Part shown: piece by piece, positions 17,285 to 26,299 of the stretch
Layout of the letters: the number at the start of each line of letters is the position of its first letter
Numbering within the stretch: position 1 is the stretch's first letter
DNA from: Alicyclobacillus sendaiensis NBRC 100866
GTDB lineage: Bacteria; Bacillota; Bacilli; Alicyclobacillales; Alicyclobacillaceae
Direction: 5' to 3'
DNA: 64,000 nt
Assembly (NCBI RefSeq): GCF_001552675.1
Contig: NZ_BCRQ01000002.1
Location: forward strand, 30,889 to 94,888
The notes under the pieces: model-generated
Databases searched by the model: none
What the model saw: only the letters and a program-made list of their open reading frames with translations
What the model was told of the DNA's origin: nothing
Program-made: the position numbers and the translations under genes

Positions 17285-18103
17285 ATGAGGATGTATCTGG
17301 TGCGAGGAAAGTCGGAAAACGGGTATCACGAGCTGGTGCCGCAAGAGAATGCGGCCGGGCTCCGGTGGATTTCGTTTGGCCATCTGCGGCTGGGCCCAGG
17401 GGAGGCGCACGAAGCGGCCGTTCAGGGCCGCGAGGTCGTCCTCGTGCTCCTCTCGGGTGCCATGCGGGTGTCGATCGGTGACCACACCTTTGGGCCCTAC
17501 GAGCGGCCGAATGTCTTCGCGGCCCGAGCGACGGCCGTATACGTGCCGGTCGGCCGGCCGTTTCGCGTCGAAAACGCAGGCGACGGCGTGCTGGAGGTCG
17601 CCGTCTGTCAGGCGGTCGCGGAGGAGGTCCACGAGCCGTTCGTCGTCACGCCGGACCAGGTCCAGGTGAAGACCGTGGGCCAGGCCAATTTCGAACGCAA
17701 GGTCCACGATATCGTCGTGCAGCAGGCCGAGGGCCGCGTTCACCGCATCATCGTCGGCGAGACATTCAACCCGCCGGGCAACTGGTCCAGTTATCCGCCG
17801 CACAAGCACGACGAGTATATCCCAGGCGTTGAGGCGCTCATGGAGGAGATCTATTTCTATCAACTCGATCCGCCTCAGGGATTTGGGCTTCAGTCCATCT
17901 ACACATCGGATGGCGCCATCGACGAGACGTATCGCGTGCGACACGGCGATGCGTTCATGATCCCGCGTGGGTATCATCCCGTTTGCGCCGCGGGCGGATA
18001 CCAACTGTACTACCTGTGGCTGATGGCGGGGCCCGTAGATCGCGTGATGATCCCGCACGACGATCCGGCCCACGCCTGGGTCCGCGAGCGGTCGTGGGGT
18101 TGA
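17285..18103 (+). CDS. IolB/KduI-family double-cupin isomerase
   Basis: 272 residues with two cupin domains. The second carries the family metal ligands in PHKHDEY plus a downstream Glu and His (MIPRGYHP). IolB isomerises 5-deoxyglucuronate in inositol breakdown and KduI isomerises 5-keto-4-deoxyuronate; by length and motifs this is closest to IolB. Its place between uxaA and uxaB, with no iol genes and no uxaC in view, suggests it acts on a hexuronate (for example uronate to ketouronate), but that is inference. GGAGG lies about 6 bp before ATG 17285; a second ATG is two codons further. Confidence 0.8.
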   Translation: MRMYLVRGKSENGYHELVPQENAAGLRWISFGHLRLGPGEAHEAAVQGREVVLVLLSGAMRVSIGDHTFGPYERPNVFAARATAVYVPVGRPFRVENAGDGVLEVAVCQAVAEEVHEPFVVTPDQVQVKTVGQANFERKVHDIVVQQAEGRVHRIIVGETFNPPGNWSSYPPHKHDEYIPGVEALMEEIYFYQLDPPQGFGLQSIYTSDGAIDETYRVRHGDAFMIPRGYHPVCAAGGYQLYYLWLMAGPVDRVMIPHDDPAHAWVRERSWG

Positions 18104-18134
18104 CGTTCGAACATTTCCGTGGGGAGACGAGACC

Positions 18135-19571
18135 ATGCGGTTACACGCAGGCGCATTGGAAGGGGAGGCCCGCGCTAGCTTCGAGCGCGCGCGGGCCATG
18201 CCCGTCCGGGTGGTTCAAATCGGCGAAGGGATTTTCCTGCGAGGCTTCGTCGACTGGCTGGTTCACCACCTGAATGAGTCCGGCGCGTTTCAGGGGCGGA
18301 TCGCCGTGGTGAATCCGCGGCCGAGCGGCGCTCACCGTATTCAGCAGTGGCAAGAACAGGACGGGTTGTACACGGTCCTCGTGCGCGGCCTGCGCGACGG
18401 CCGATCCGTGCAATACGCGGAGGTGGTCACCTCCGTCGCCCGCGCGTACGACTCGACTCGCGCCTGGGGGCAGGTCCTCGAGTTGGCGCGCGATCCGCTC
18501 GTCGAGATCGCCGTGTCCAACACGACGGAGCTCGGCATTCGATATGAACCGGTGCCGAGGCCGACGCCGGATGTGCCGCCGGCCACGTATCCGGCCAAAC
18601 TGACGCAGTTTCTGTACGAGCGGTACGCCGCGCTCGGTTGGCAGGAAGAAAGCCGGCTCATCGTCGTCCCGTGTGAGCTCATCGACGACAACGGCCAGCA
18701 GCTGCGGTCGATTGTGGAGCGCCACGCGGCCGACTGGCAGCTCGGCGAGGACTTCGATCGCTGGTTGCGCGACCGCGTCGACTTTTGCGACACGCTCGTC
18801 GACCGCATCGTGACGCCCTACACCGGCGATCCGCCGCTTGCCTACGAGGATCATCTGGCGGTGACGGTCGAGCCGTACTATCTGTTTGCCATCCGCGGCA
18901 GTGATCGGCTCAAGTCGCTGTGGCCGTTTGAGGACGTCGGCCTCAATGTCCATTACGCGGACGACATCCGCGACTTTCGGCTCCAGAAGCTTCGCGCCCT
19001 CAACGGGACGCACACCGCGCTTGCCAATCTCGGCCTCATGGCGGGCCTCGAAACCGTGCTCGACGTGATGAAGCACCCAACGCTTTCGCGGTACGTTCAC
19101 CAGCTCGTGGAGGAGGAAATCGTGCCGGCCACCGAGCCGCGCGTGTCGCAGCCGGAACGGTTGCGCGCGTTCGCCCGGGATGTGCTTGAGCGGTTTCAGA
19201 ACCCCTTTCTGGAGCACAGGCTGCGCTCCATTGCGATGAACGCCATCTCCAAGGCGCGCATCCGGCTCGTGCCGACGCTCCTCGACGCCGTGGAGCGCTC
19301 GGGCGACGCGCGACGGCTCACGGCGGCTGTGGCGGCGGTCTGCCTTGCGTACCGACCTGGGATGGAGCACACAGCGGAACCCGATCCGGCGGCGGAACGG
19401 CTGCGGGGATGGTGGCAAAACGATCTCGCGGCCTCGGCCCAGGCCATTCTATCGGATACCGCGCTTTGGTCGACAGATCTGACCCAGGTGCCTGGCGTCT
19501 TGGAGGAATGGGTTCGTTTCGTGGACACGGCCTTGCACCATGGCCCGGTTCAGGCCGTCGCCTCGTTATGA
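18135..19571 (+). CDS. uxaB: Tagaturonate reductase (altronate oxidoreductase)
   Basis: 478-residue member of the polyol-specific long-chain dehydrogenase family (mannitol dehydrogenase-like). The N-terminal Rossmann start is VVQIGEGIFLRGFVDW; the catalytic region contains DRIVTPY and the C-terminal domain holds the conserved KLRALNGTHT block (catalytic Lys) typical of UxaB/UxuB. UxaB reduces D-tagaturonate to D-altronate with NADH, feeding UxaA. UxuB (fructuronate reductase) is the nearest alternative; pairing with uxaA rather than uxuA favours UxaB. GGGGAGAC lies upstream of the ATG. Confidence 0.88.
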   Translation: MRLHAGALEGEARASFERARAMPVRVVQIGEGIFLRGFVDWLVHHLNESGAFQGRIAVVNPRPSGAHRIQQWQEQDGLYTVLVRGLRDGRSVQYAEVVTSVARAYDSTRAWGQVLELARDPLVEIAVSNTTELGIRYEPVPRPTPDVPPATYPAKLTQFLYERYAALGWQEESRLIVVPCELIDDNGQQLRSIVERHAADWQLGEDFDRWLRDRVDFCDTLVDRIVTPYTGDPPLAYEDHLAVTVEPYYLFAIRGSDRLKSLWPFEDVGLNVHYADDIRDFRLQKLRALNGTHTALANLGLMAGLETVLDVMKHPTLSRYVHQLVEEEIVPATEPRVSQPERLRAFARDVLERFQNPFLEHRLRSIAMNAISKARIRLVPTLLDAVERSGDARRLTAAVAAVCLAYRPGMEHTAEPDPAAERLRGWWQNDLAASAQAILSDTALWSTDLTQVPGVLEEWVRFVDTALHHGPVQAVASL

Positions 19572-19638
19572 CGGGCCAGAGCGCTGAAAGGGGGGTGGGA
19601 CACGCGGCTCATGGACGCGAAAACGCCGAAGGGAGTCC

Positions 19639-20757
19639 ATGGGCGCCTCGAGCCTGATCTCGGCGTTTGCGCCGAGCGTCGGCGTGTTGGTTCTGGGAAG
19701 GTTCATTGGGGGCGTCGGCATCGGTCTGGCGTCGCTGTTGTCGCCGCTTTACATCGCCGAGATTGCCCCGCCGCGAATCCGCGGCCGGTTGGTCGGGTCG
19801 AACCAGTTGGCGATCGTGTCCGGGATCTTCATCGTCTACTTTGTGAACGCGGCCATCGTGAGTTCGCACACCGCGGCCTGGAACCAGACGACGGGGTGGT
19901 GGTGGATGTTTGCCATGGGGGTCATCCCGGCCGTGATCTTCTTCGCCCTGCTTTTCTTCGTGCCGGAAAGCCCCAGGTATCTCATGAAACGGGGACGGGA
20001 GGAGCAGGCCGTCGCCATTCTCCAACGGGTGAGCGGGCCCGAACAGGCGCGCCGGGACGCCGAGGAGATTCGCAAGTCGCTCGAAGTCGTACCTGATTCG
20101 TTGTTCCAGGAACTGTCGCGCCCGGGCATTCGAAAGGCGCTCGGCATTGGCGTCGTCCTCGCCATCTTCCAACAGTTCACCGGTACCAATGCCGTCGGCT
20201 ATTACGCCCCCATGATCTTCAAGGCGGCCGGGGCAGGCACCAACGCTTCGTTCTACGACACAGTGTGGATTGGCGCCATCAAGGTCCTGTTTGTCATCGT
20301 ACTGATGCTCATCGTGGATCGCGTCGGACGAAAGCGGTTGCTTGTGTGGAACGGGCTGCTCATGGCGCTGTTTCTCGCCGTCCTGGGCGTCGCCTTCTCC
20401 CTGCCACACATGATCACGTGGCTGGTCCTTGCGCTGGTGTTCGCGCACACCATTGCGTACGAGCTGTCGTGGGGAGGCGGCGTATGGATTGTCTTGTCCG
20501 AAATTTATCCGACCGCCATTCGCGGGCGCGCCATGGCCATCGCATCCTTTGCGCTGTGGTTCGCGACCTACCTGGTCGCGCAGTTCTTCCCCATCTTGTT
20601 GCAAGCCATCGGCGGCACGTGGACGTTTTGGATCTTCGCGCTGTTCTGCATCGCCATGGCCGTCTTCATGCAACGAATGGTGCCGGAGACGAGCAAGAAG
20701 ACGATGGAGAAGATCCAAAGCGACTGGCTCCAGTCGGAGCGAGGAAGCTCGCTGTGA
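19639..20757 (+). CDS. Sugar porter (MFS) lacking the first two membrane helices
   Basis: 372 residues of a sugar-porter-family transporter, likely for a hexuronate or related sugar given its operon. Present are the third-helix region (LGRFIGGVGIG), RIRGRLVG, the PESPRYL signature, QQFTGTNAVGYY, DRVGRKRLL, and the PTAIRGRAM and PETSKK ends. Family members are about 450-480 residues, but here the sequence begins in what would be helix 3; helices 1-2 and the first DRxGRR loop are absent. A short reading frame starting at ATG 19611 (MDAKTPKG) is out of frame with the body, suggesting a deletion plus frameshift. Either a decayed gene or an error. Confidence 0.7.
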   Translation: MGASSLISAFAPSVGVLVLGRFIGGVGIGLASLLSPLYIAEIAPPRIRGRLVGSNQLAIVSGIFIVYFVNAAIVSSHTAAWNQTTGWWWMFAMGVIPAVIFFALLFFVPESPRYLMKRGREEQAVAILQRVSGPEQARRDAEEIRKSLEVVPDSLFQELSRPGIRKALGIGVVLAIFQQFTGTNAVGYYAPMIFKAAGAGTNASFYDTVWIGAIKVLFVIVLMLIVDRVGRKRLLVWNGLLMALFLAVLGVAFSLPHMITWLVLALVFAHTIAYELSWGGGVWIVLSEIYPTAIRGRAMAIASFALWFATYLVAQFFPILLQAIGGTWTFWIFALFCIAMAVFMQRMVPETSKKTMEKIQSDWLQSERGSSL

Positions 20758-20807
20758 CCGCGTGAGGCGTCTCTCGATGAACCTGGTCTCGAAGAGGTGT
20801 TCTGAAG

Positions 20808-20846
20808 ATGCGGCGAAGCGGAAAGGCTTGCGCCGCATGTTTTTTC
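20808..20846 (+). terminator. Intrinsic terminator of the hexuronate operon
   Basis: ATGCGGCG (20808-20815) pairs with CGCCGCAT (20831-20838) across a 15-nt loop, followed by GTTTTTT. It lies between the sugar porter and the convergent lexA stop codon. Confidence 0.75.
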
Positions 20847-20847
20847 T

Positions 20848-21453
20848 CTATCGGATCTGCCGAAAGATCCCGATGACCTTCCCTAAGATGGTCACGCTCG
20901 GAAAGTAGAGCGGCGACATCTCGTCGTTCTCCGGCTGGAGGCGCACATGCCCATCCTCCCGGTAAAACCGCTTAATGGTGGCCTCGTCCTCGTCCGTCAT
21001 GGCCACGACGATGTCGCCGTTGTCGGCCGACGTCTGACGCCGCACGATGGCGAGATCTCCATCCAGAATGCCCGCATTGATCATGCTGTTGCCGACGACG
21101 CGCAGCGCGAACACTTCGTCGCCCTTCGCCACGTCACGCGGCAAAGGCAAGTACCCTTCGATGTCTTCCAGCGCCGAAATGGGAAGTCCCGCCGTCACGC
21201 GACCCACGATGGGGGCGAGCACGACATCTTCCGGCTCATCGTCCACCAGGAGCTCCAGTGCTCGCGGTTTGGTCGGATCTCGGCGCAAGTAACCCTTCTG
21301 TTGCAGCCGCTCGAGGTGTCCATGAACCGTCGAGCTTGACGCCAACCCGACCGCCTCTCCTATCTCGCGAACAGATGGCGGATATCCTTTTTCGCGGATG
21401 TTTTTTCGGATAAACTCGAGAATTGCGCGTTGACGAGCCGTGAGACCGCTCAC
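20848..21453 (-). CDS. lexA: SOS repressor LexA
   Basis: 201-residue repressor: N-terminal winged helix ([24 protein letters not shown]), Ala-Gly self-cleavage site in VTAGLP (about 87-88), and an S24 serine-lysine dyad with Ser123 in VVGNSM and Lys161 in ATIKRF. It represses DNA-damage genes and cleaves itself when RecA filaments form. The start is GTG 21453: AAGGGAG lies 8 bp upstream, and the promoter (TTGCAA/TACAAT) places transcription start near 21469, which excludes the upstream in-frame starts at 21477 and 21519. Two SOS boxes cover the promoter. Confidence 0.95.
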   Translation of the reverse strand: MSGLTARQRAILEFIRKNIREKGYPPSVREIGEAVGLASSSTVHGHLERLQQKGYLRRDPTKPRALELLVDDEPEDVVLAPIVGRVTAGLPISALEDIEGYLPLPRDVAKGDEVFALRVVGNSMINAGILDGDLAIVRRQTSADNGDIVVAMTDEDEATIKRFYREDGHVRLQPENDEMSPLYFPSVTILGKVIGIFRQIR

Positions 21454-21475
21454 CGTCCCCACTCCCTTCCGGCTC

Positions 21476-21504
21476 ATTGTACCACGCCGAACGCACGTTT
21501 GCAA
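21476..21504 (-). promoter_or_regulatory. lexA promoter
   Basis: On the minus strand: -35 TTGCAA (21504-21499), 17 bp, -10 TACAAT (21481-21476). Both SOS boxes overlap the -35 and the upstream part of the spacer. Confidence 0.75.
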
Positions 21505-21515
21505 ACACGTGTTCG
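21488..21515. promoter_or_regulatory. Two abutting LexA (SOS) boxes
   Basis: CGAACGCACGTTTG (21488-21501) fits the Bacillus SOS box CGAAC-N4-GTTYG exactly. CAAACACGTGTTCG (21502-21515) follows with no gap and one mismatch in its left arm. They overlap the lexA -35, giving autoregulation. Confidence 0.9.
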
Positions 21516-21539
21516 GCATCGGGGCGTTCTCGAGGGGCG

Positions 21540-22331
21540 TTAGAGGAGCCCGAGTTCAGCCAAAGCGTCTGCGACGCCGCCCTCGTCGGCGCTCGACGTG
21601 ACGCGTTTCGCCGCCCGCTTGACCTCTTCGCTGGCGTTGCCCATCGCGAAGGAGTATCCCATGATGCGAAACATGCCGACGTCGTTCCCGCCGTCTCCGA
21701 TGTGCACGGCGTCCTCCGGGGAGATGCCGAGGTACGAGAGGAGGTGCAGAGCGCCGATGGACTTATCCGACTTGCGGCGCTGGAAATCGACGGCCTGTTC
21801 GTGCCAACGGTACACGTAGCATTCGGGAAACTCGCGCTCAAAGACGTCGTCCCACTCGGCCGTCATGAAGGCGTTGAGCTGAAACACGCCAATATCATCC
21901 AGCCGGTCGGCCATCGTCGGTTCGCACGCGATGGGCGGGAAGTCGTAGGACGCGAGAACCGGCAGGTACTCCGGCGGGATCGGCTTGAGGCTAAAGGCGT
22001 GATCGTGCGTGTGAATGATGGTCTGGATGCCGCGGCGCTCTGCCGACTCCAGGATGCCTCGAACCACATCGCGCGAAAACGGCAGGGCAAAGATCTCACG
22101 GTCTCCGGCCTTGACCAAACCGCCGTTAAAGTAGATGCCGTATGGGATCCCCAGCGAGGCCTGCACGTGCTGGGCGTGAATGACGCTGCGACCCGTGCAC
22201 ACGGCGACAGGGATGTGGTTTTCGATGAGTTTCGCGACCGCCGCGGCGCTTTTGGGCACGATCCGGCCGTTCACAAACAGCGTTCCGTCGATGTCGAGAA
22301 ACACCATCTTGACGCGTTGCTTGGTCTTCAC
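21540..22331 (-). CDS. Cof-type HAD-superfamily phosphatase
   Basis: 263-residue HAD hydrolase, subfamily IIB (Cof/YwpJ type). Motif I is FLDIDGT at about residues 11-17 with nucleophile Asp and acid/base Asp, motif II is the Thr in VCTGRS, and motif IV is [10 protein letters not shown]. Cof-type enzymes dephosphorylate sugar phosphates, flavin mononucleotide or pyridoxal phosphate; the substrate cannot be chosen here. Start is GTG 22331, since GGGGGGAG lies about 6 bp upstream; ATG 22346 within that ribosome-binding region is less likely. It is divergent from glyQS. Confidence 0.85.
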   Translation of the reverse strand: MKTKQRVKMVFLDIDGTLFVNGRIVPKSAAAVAKLIENHIPVAVCTGRSVIHAQHVQASLGIPYGIYFNGGLVKAGDREIFALPFSRDVVRGILESAERRGIQTIIHTHDHAFSLKPIPPEYLPVLASYDFPPIACEPTMADRLDDIGVFQLNAFMTAEWDDVFEREFPECYVYRWHEQAVDFQRRKSDKSIGALHLLSYLGISPEDAVHIGDGGNDVGMFRIMGYSFAMGNASEEVKRAAKRVTSSADEGGVADALAELGLL

Positions 22332-22433
22332 GAACACTCCCCCCATGCTGCGACCGCTCGCGCCGGTGTGAGACCAGTCGGAGTTTCATTATACACAACA
22401 CGTTGCCAAAATAGGCACAGCGGACGCGCTCCG

Positions 22434-22463
22434 TTGCGCGCACGCACCAGCCTCGGCTATCAT
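22434..22463 (+). promoter_or_regulatory. Probable glyQS promoter
   Basis: TTGCGC (22434-22439), 18 bp, TATCAT (22458-22463). The leader would be under 30 nt, so there is no room for a T-box. Confidence 0.5.
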
Positions 22464-22496
22464 GACCATATTGAGGACGAGCAGGAGGAACAGTCG

Positions 22497-23891
22497 ATGC
22501 AGGTGACGATGGATACGTTGGTGTCGCTCGCGAAGCGGCGAGGCTTTATCTTCCCCGGTTCTGAGATCTACGGCGGATTGGCCAACACGTGGGATTATGG
22601 GCCGCTTGGTGCTCAAATGAAGCACAACTTGAAGCGCGCCTGGTGGCGGTTTTTCATCGAGCAAAACCCCTTGAACGTCGGCCTGGATTCGGCCATCCTG
22701 ATGAACAAGCAGGTGTGGGTCGCGTCCGGGCACGTCGCGAACTTCCACGATCCCATGGTGGATTGCCGCCAGTGCAAGGCCCGCTTTCGCGCCGACAAGC
22801 TGATCGAGGAGGCCGCCGAGGCGAAGGGCATGTCCCTGGTTGTCGATGGCCTGCCGTTTGCCGAAATGGAGCGCCTGATGGAGGAACTTCACATCGCGTG
22901 CCCCAACTGCGGCGCTCAGGACTTTACGAATGTCCGGCAGTTCAACATGATGTTTCGGACCTTTCAAGGTGTGACGGAAGACGCGGCCAACGAGGTGTAT
23001 CTCCGCCCCGAGACCGCGCAGGGCATTTTCGTCAATTTCAAAAACGTGCAGCGCACGATGCGCAAGAAGCTGCCGTTTGGCATCGGCCAGTTTGGCAAGA
23101 GCTTTCGCAACGAGATCACGCCCGGGAACTTCATTTTCCGCACGCGCGAATTCGAACAGATGGAGCTCGAGTTCTTCTGCGCGCCGGGCGACGACGAACA
23201 CTGGTTTTCGTATTGGCGGCAGACGTGCATGGATTGGCTGCTGTCGCTCGGCATCCGGCCCGGACACCTGCGGTTTCGCGATCACGCCAAGGAGCAGCTG
23301 TCTCACTACAGCAAGGCGACGACGGATATCGAGTACCACTTCCCCTTCGGCTGGGGCGAGCTTTTGGGCGTCGCGAATCGCACCGATTATGATCTGAAGG
23401 CGCACCAGGAACATTCTGGAGAAAACATGACGGTGCAGGAGGAAGGGCGGGAACCGTTCATTCCGTATTGCATCGAGCCCTCCATCGGGGCGGACCGTCT
23501 CTTCCTCGCCGTGTTTGCCGATGCCTACGACGAAGAAGAAGTGGCGGAAGGAGACACGCGGGTCGTTCTCCGCTTGCACCCAAAGCTCGCGCCTTATCAG
23601 GTTGCGGTGTTGCCTCTGTCGAAAAAGCTGAATGAACCCGCGCACCGGCTGTATCTTGATCTGATCAAGGCGTACAGTGCGGACTACGATGAGACGGGAT
23701 CCATCGGGAAACGGTATCGGAGGCAGGACGAGATTGGCACGCCCTTCTGCGTGACGTACGATTTCGAGTCGGAATCGGACGGGCAAGTCACTGTCCGGAT
23801 GCGCGACTCCATGGAACAGGTGCGAATTCCCATCGAGGGCGTGCGCACGTGGCTGGACGACCAACTGCGGGCGTCCGGCGCGACCTGGTGA
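22497..23891 (+). CDS. glyQS: Glycyl-tRNA synthetase, alpha2 type
   Basis: 464-residue class II synthetase charging tRNA-Gly. It starts with [22 protein letters not shown], the motif 1 region of the dimeric eukaryote-like GlyRS used by many Firmicutes with low-GC relatives. A Cys4 zinc site (DCRQC and CPNC, about residues 83-145), class II motif 2 ([10 protein letters not shown] and [12 protein letters not shown]), motif 3 ([12 protein letters not shown]) and a C-terminal anticodon-binding domain (YQVAVLPL) are present. AGGAGGAA lies 7 bp before the ATG. The heterotetrameric glyQ/glyS type is excluded by this architecture. Confidence 0.96.
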   Translation: MQVTMDTLVSLAKRRGFIFPGSEIYGGLANTWDYGPLGAQMKHNLKRAWWRFFIEQNPLNVGLDSAILMNKQVWVASGHVANFHDPMVDCRQCKARFRADKLIEEAAEAKGMSLVVDGLPFAEMERLMEELHIACPNCGAQDFTNVRQFNMMFRTFQGVTEDAANEVYLRPETAQGIFVNFKNVQRTMRKKLPFGIGQFGKSFRNEITPGNFIFRTREFEQMELEFFCAPGDDEHWFSYWRQTCMDWLLSLGIRPGHLRFRDHAKEQLSHYSKATTDIEYHFPFGWGELLGVANRTDYDLKAHQEHSGENMTVQEEGREPFIPYCIEPSIGADRLFLAVFADAYDEEEVAEGDTRVVLRLHPKLAPYQVAVLPLSKKLNEPAHRLYLDLIKAYSADYDETGSIGKRYRRQDEIGTPFCVTYDFESESDGQVTVRMRDSMEQVRIPIEGVRTWLDDQLRASGATW

Positions 23892-23940
23892 GCGCATTGA
23901 ACCGGCGTCGCGGTGCCATGCTAAACCGGGGGTGGGCCAG

Positions 23941-24132
23941 ATGTCAGGTGAACACACGCAACATCACAACGACGAGTTCACGTTCGTGGGCGCGCTGAGC
24001 CACAACCACGACGTGGAGGCGTTTGTGGAGCGGCGGAACCAGATGCTCAGTTCGCGTCTGGATGCGGTGGTTCCCTGGAAGGCATATCACCGGGCGAATG
24101 TGCCTCACGGCAAGAGGCAGTCGAACGGGTGA
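23941..24132 (+). CDS. Small His-rich hypothetical protein
   Basis: 63-residue protein, acidic to neutral, rich in His and Asn near the N terminus (HTQHHNDEF, SHNHDVE) and basic at the C terminus. No signal peptide or membrane helix. GGGGGTGGG lies about 5 bp before the ATG and a strong terminator follows the stop, so it is a real transcript end. It may be co-transcribed with glyQS. I do not recognise a family; a metal-binding or spore-associated small protein is possible. Confidence 0.5.
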   Translation: MSGEHTQHHNDEFTFVGALSHNHDVEAFVERRNQMLSSRLDAVVPWKAYHRANVPHGKRQSNG

Positions 24133-24149
24133 GACCAACCCACGCCCTG

Positions 24150-24179
24150 GGCGGTCCGCTTCGGCGGATCGCCTTTTTT
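24150..24179 (+). terminator. Intrinsic terminator
   Basis: GGCGGTCCGC (24150-24159), TTCG tetraloop, GCGGATCGCC (24164-24173), then TTTTTT. Ends the glyQS-small protein transcript. Confidence 0.9.
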
Positions 24180-24273
24180 CGGCTCGCGAGACCTCGCGGC
24201 GCGCGCATGTGTTACAATGTCGAAAATCTCGCAAACCTCTCACGCATCGAGTGAACGAGAAGGAGAGTCCGCC

Positions 24274-26196
24274 ATGAGCGATGCAGTGTGGCGCCAGTGG
24301 CGCCGTCCGCCCCGAGACGTGGAGGGACCGCTCGGCGCATACGTCATCTTCGACGGGGCCATGTCGACCTACCTGCACCAGATGGGCGTGCCCATTGGCA
24401 CCCCGGTCGAGCAACTCAACTTGACTTCGCCCGATCTCGTCGCGCGCGTCCATCGACGTTACATCGAATCGGGTTGTACCGTTGTGCAGACCAATACCTT
24501 CATGGGCAACCGAGTCGCGTTGGAACGCCACGGCCTGGCCGTCGACGTGCAAACGCTCAATCGAAGGGGCGTCGAGATCGCCCGTTCCGCCGCTCGCGAC
24601 GAGGCGAGCGTGTACGGCACCATGGGGCCTGCGATGGGCGGCTACCGATACGGGGCCCTGTTGCAGGATGAAGAGCGCGATATGCTTGCGCGCGTGTACG
24701 CGGAACAGGCCGAGGCGCTCGTGAGCGCCGGGATCGACGGGCTGCTGCTTGAAACCTTCCCGGATCTCGAAGAGGCGCTCGTCGCGGTGGCCGCCGTGCG
24801 CCCCATCCTGGGAGATCTGCCGCTTGTGGTCAACCTGTCGCCAGAGGAGATCGGGGTGACGCGCGACGGGGTGCCGCTGGGGGAGGCGTTCCGCAGGCTC
24901 CAGGCTGCGGGCGCCGATGTGGTGGGGTTGAACTGTCGCCTCGGACCCTACGGGATTCTGCGTTCCTACGAGCAGGCGGGCGTCCAAGGCGACGCCTTGT
25001 ACGCGGCCGTGCCGAACGCTGGGATTCTGCAGCGGTCGGAGGGAGACGAGATCGCGTACACGGGGGACACCGCAGACTTTTCGCGCCTGATGCTCCGCAT
25101 TGCGCAGCTCGGCGTCCGCTGGCTCGGGGGCTGTTGTGGAACGACGCCGGAGTACATCAGGACCCTTCGGGATGCCCTGATGCGCGCGGATCGCGAACCA
25201 CATGGCTCCGTTCAGGTGGAGCCTCACGCGGCGAGTCGGCCGATGGCGGTGACCGCCGACGGGGGGACGTATCACGACGGCATCAGCGTCGTCGAGATCG
25301 CCAAGGAAAAGAAGGCCATCGTGGTGGAGTTGGATCCGCCCAAGCACTTGTCCATCGCCCGCTTTTTAGAGGGGGCCGAAGCGCTCGCGAGGGCTGGCGC
25401 CGATCTGATTACGATGGCGGACAATTCGCTCGGGTCGGTGCGCGTGTCCAACATGGCGCTGGCGAGCCTTTTGAAGCAGCGGGGCATCGAGCCGCTCGTC
25501 CACGTCACGTGCAGAGACCGGAACCTCATCGGCCAGCAGTCGCACCTGATGGGGCTCGCGGTCCTTGGTATCCGCAACGTGCTGCTTGTGACGGGCGATC
25601 CGTCCCGGTACGGTGAGTTGCCGGGTGCCACGAGCGTGTACGACGTGTCGTCCATGGACCTGACCAAGATGGTGCGCCGGTTGAATGAGGGCATCGGGTT
25701 TTCTGGTCAGCCGCTGAAGCAGCCGTCGCGGTTTGTCATTGGCACAGCGTTCAACCCGCACGTGCACAACTTTCGCAAGGCGGTGGAGCGCCTGCGGCGA
25801 AAGGTCGAGGCGGGCGCGGACTTCGTCATGACGCAGCCTGTGTTCGATCCCGAGCTGATGACCGCGATTGCGGAGGCGACGCGCGATTTGGGTGTCCCAG
25901 TCTTCGTGGGCATCATGCCGCTGACGAGCGCTCGGAATGCCGAATTTTTGCACCACCAGGTACCCGGGATCCGCCTGTCCGAACAGGCGCTGCGCCGCAT
26001 GCAGGAGGCCGCGCCGGAGGAAGCGCCGGCCGTCGGCGAGGCCATCGCGCGAGAGTTGGTCGAGGTGGCCATCCGACACTTTCCAGGCATCTACCTCGTC
26101 ACGCCTTTTCTTCGCTACGAGATGACAGTTCGGCTCACGGAGTACGCGCGAAGCCTGGAGGCGGCGCGCGTCTTTCGGCCCCGTGGGCTTGCCTGA
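24274..26196 (+). CDS. Bifunctional homocysteine S-methyltransferase / methylenetetrahydrofolate reductase (YitJ-type)
   Basis: 640-residue fusion. Residues ~15-310 are a homocysteine methyltransferase barrel with the zinc cysteines in GLNCR and GGCCGTTPEYI. Residues ~340-630 are a methylenetetrahydrofolate reductase barrel (VVELDPP, ITMADNSLG, VLLVTGDPS, FVMTQPVFD, VFVGIMPL). Together they would make 5-methyl-THF and use it or another methyl donor to form methionine. Start ATG 24274 follows AAGGAGA with 8 bp spacing. A TACAAT at 24213-24218 could be the -10; the short leader holds no SAM riboswitch, unlike Bacillus yitJ. Confidence 0.9.
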   Translation: MSDAVWRQWRRPPRDVEGPLGAYVIFDGAMSTYLHQMGVPIGTPVEQLNLTSPDLVARVHRRYIESGCTVVQTNTFMGNRVALERHGLAVDVQTLNRRGVEIARSAARDEASVYGTMGPAMGGYRYGALLQDEERDMLARVYAEQAEALVSAGIDGLLLETFPDLEEALVAVAAVRPILGDLPLVVNLSPEEIGVTRDGVPLGEAFRRLQAAGADVVGLNCRLGPYGILRSYEQAGVQGDALYAAVPNAGILQRSEGDEIAYTGDTADFSRLMLRIAQLGVRWLGGCCGTTPEYIRTLRDALMRADREPHGSVQVEPHAASRPMAVTADGGTYHDGISVVEIAKEKKAIVVELDPPKHLSIARFLEGAEALARAGADLITMADNSLGSVRVSNMALASLLKQRGIEPLVHVTCRDRNLIGQQSHLMGLAVLGIRNVLLVTGDPSRYGELPGATSVYDVSSMDLTKMVRRLNEGIGFSGQPLKQPSRFVIGTAFNPHVHNFRKAVERLRRKVEAGADFVMTQPVFDPELMTAIAEATRDLGVPVFVGIMPLTSARNAEFLHHQVPGIRLSEQALRRMQEAAPEEAPAVGEAIARELVEVAIRHFPGIYLVTPFLRYEMTVRLTEYARSLEAARVFRPRGLA

Positions 26197-26299
26197 TGTG
26201 CGCGTCTCCCAAAGGCGATGAAGGTCTGCCGCATGCGATTGCGACACCCTTCGCGCCGCGTTAGGGTGGTGGGGATGACCTTTGTGGAGGTGGCCGCGC

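Noticed and set aside
21477..21519. Upstream ATG starts for lexA
   Set aside because: They lie within or above the predicted promoter -10 and the SOS boxes; a ribosome binding site fits GTG 21453 only.
22381..22496. T-box leader for glyQS
   Set aside because: No T-box sequence and too little space after the likely promoter.
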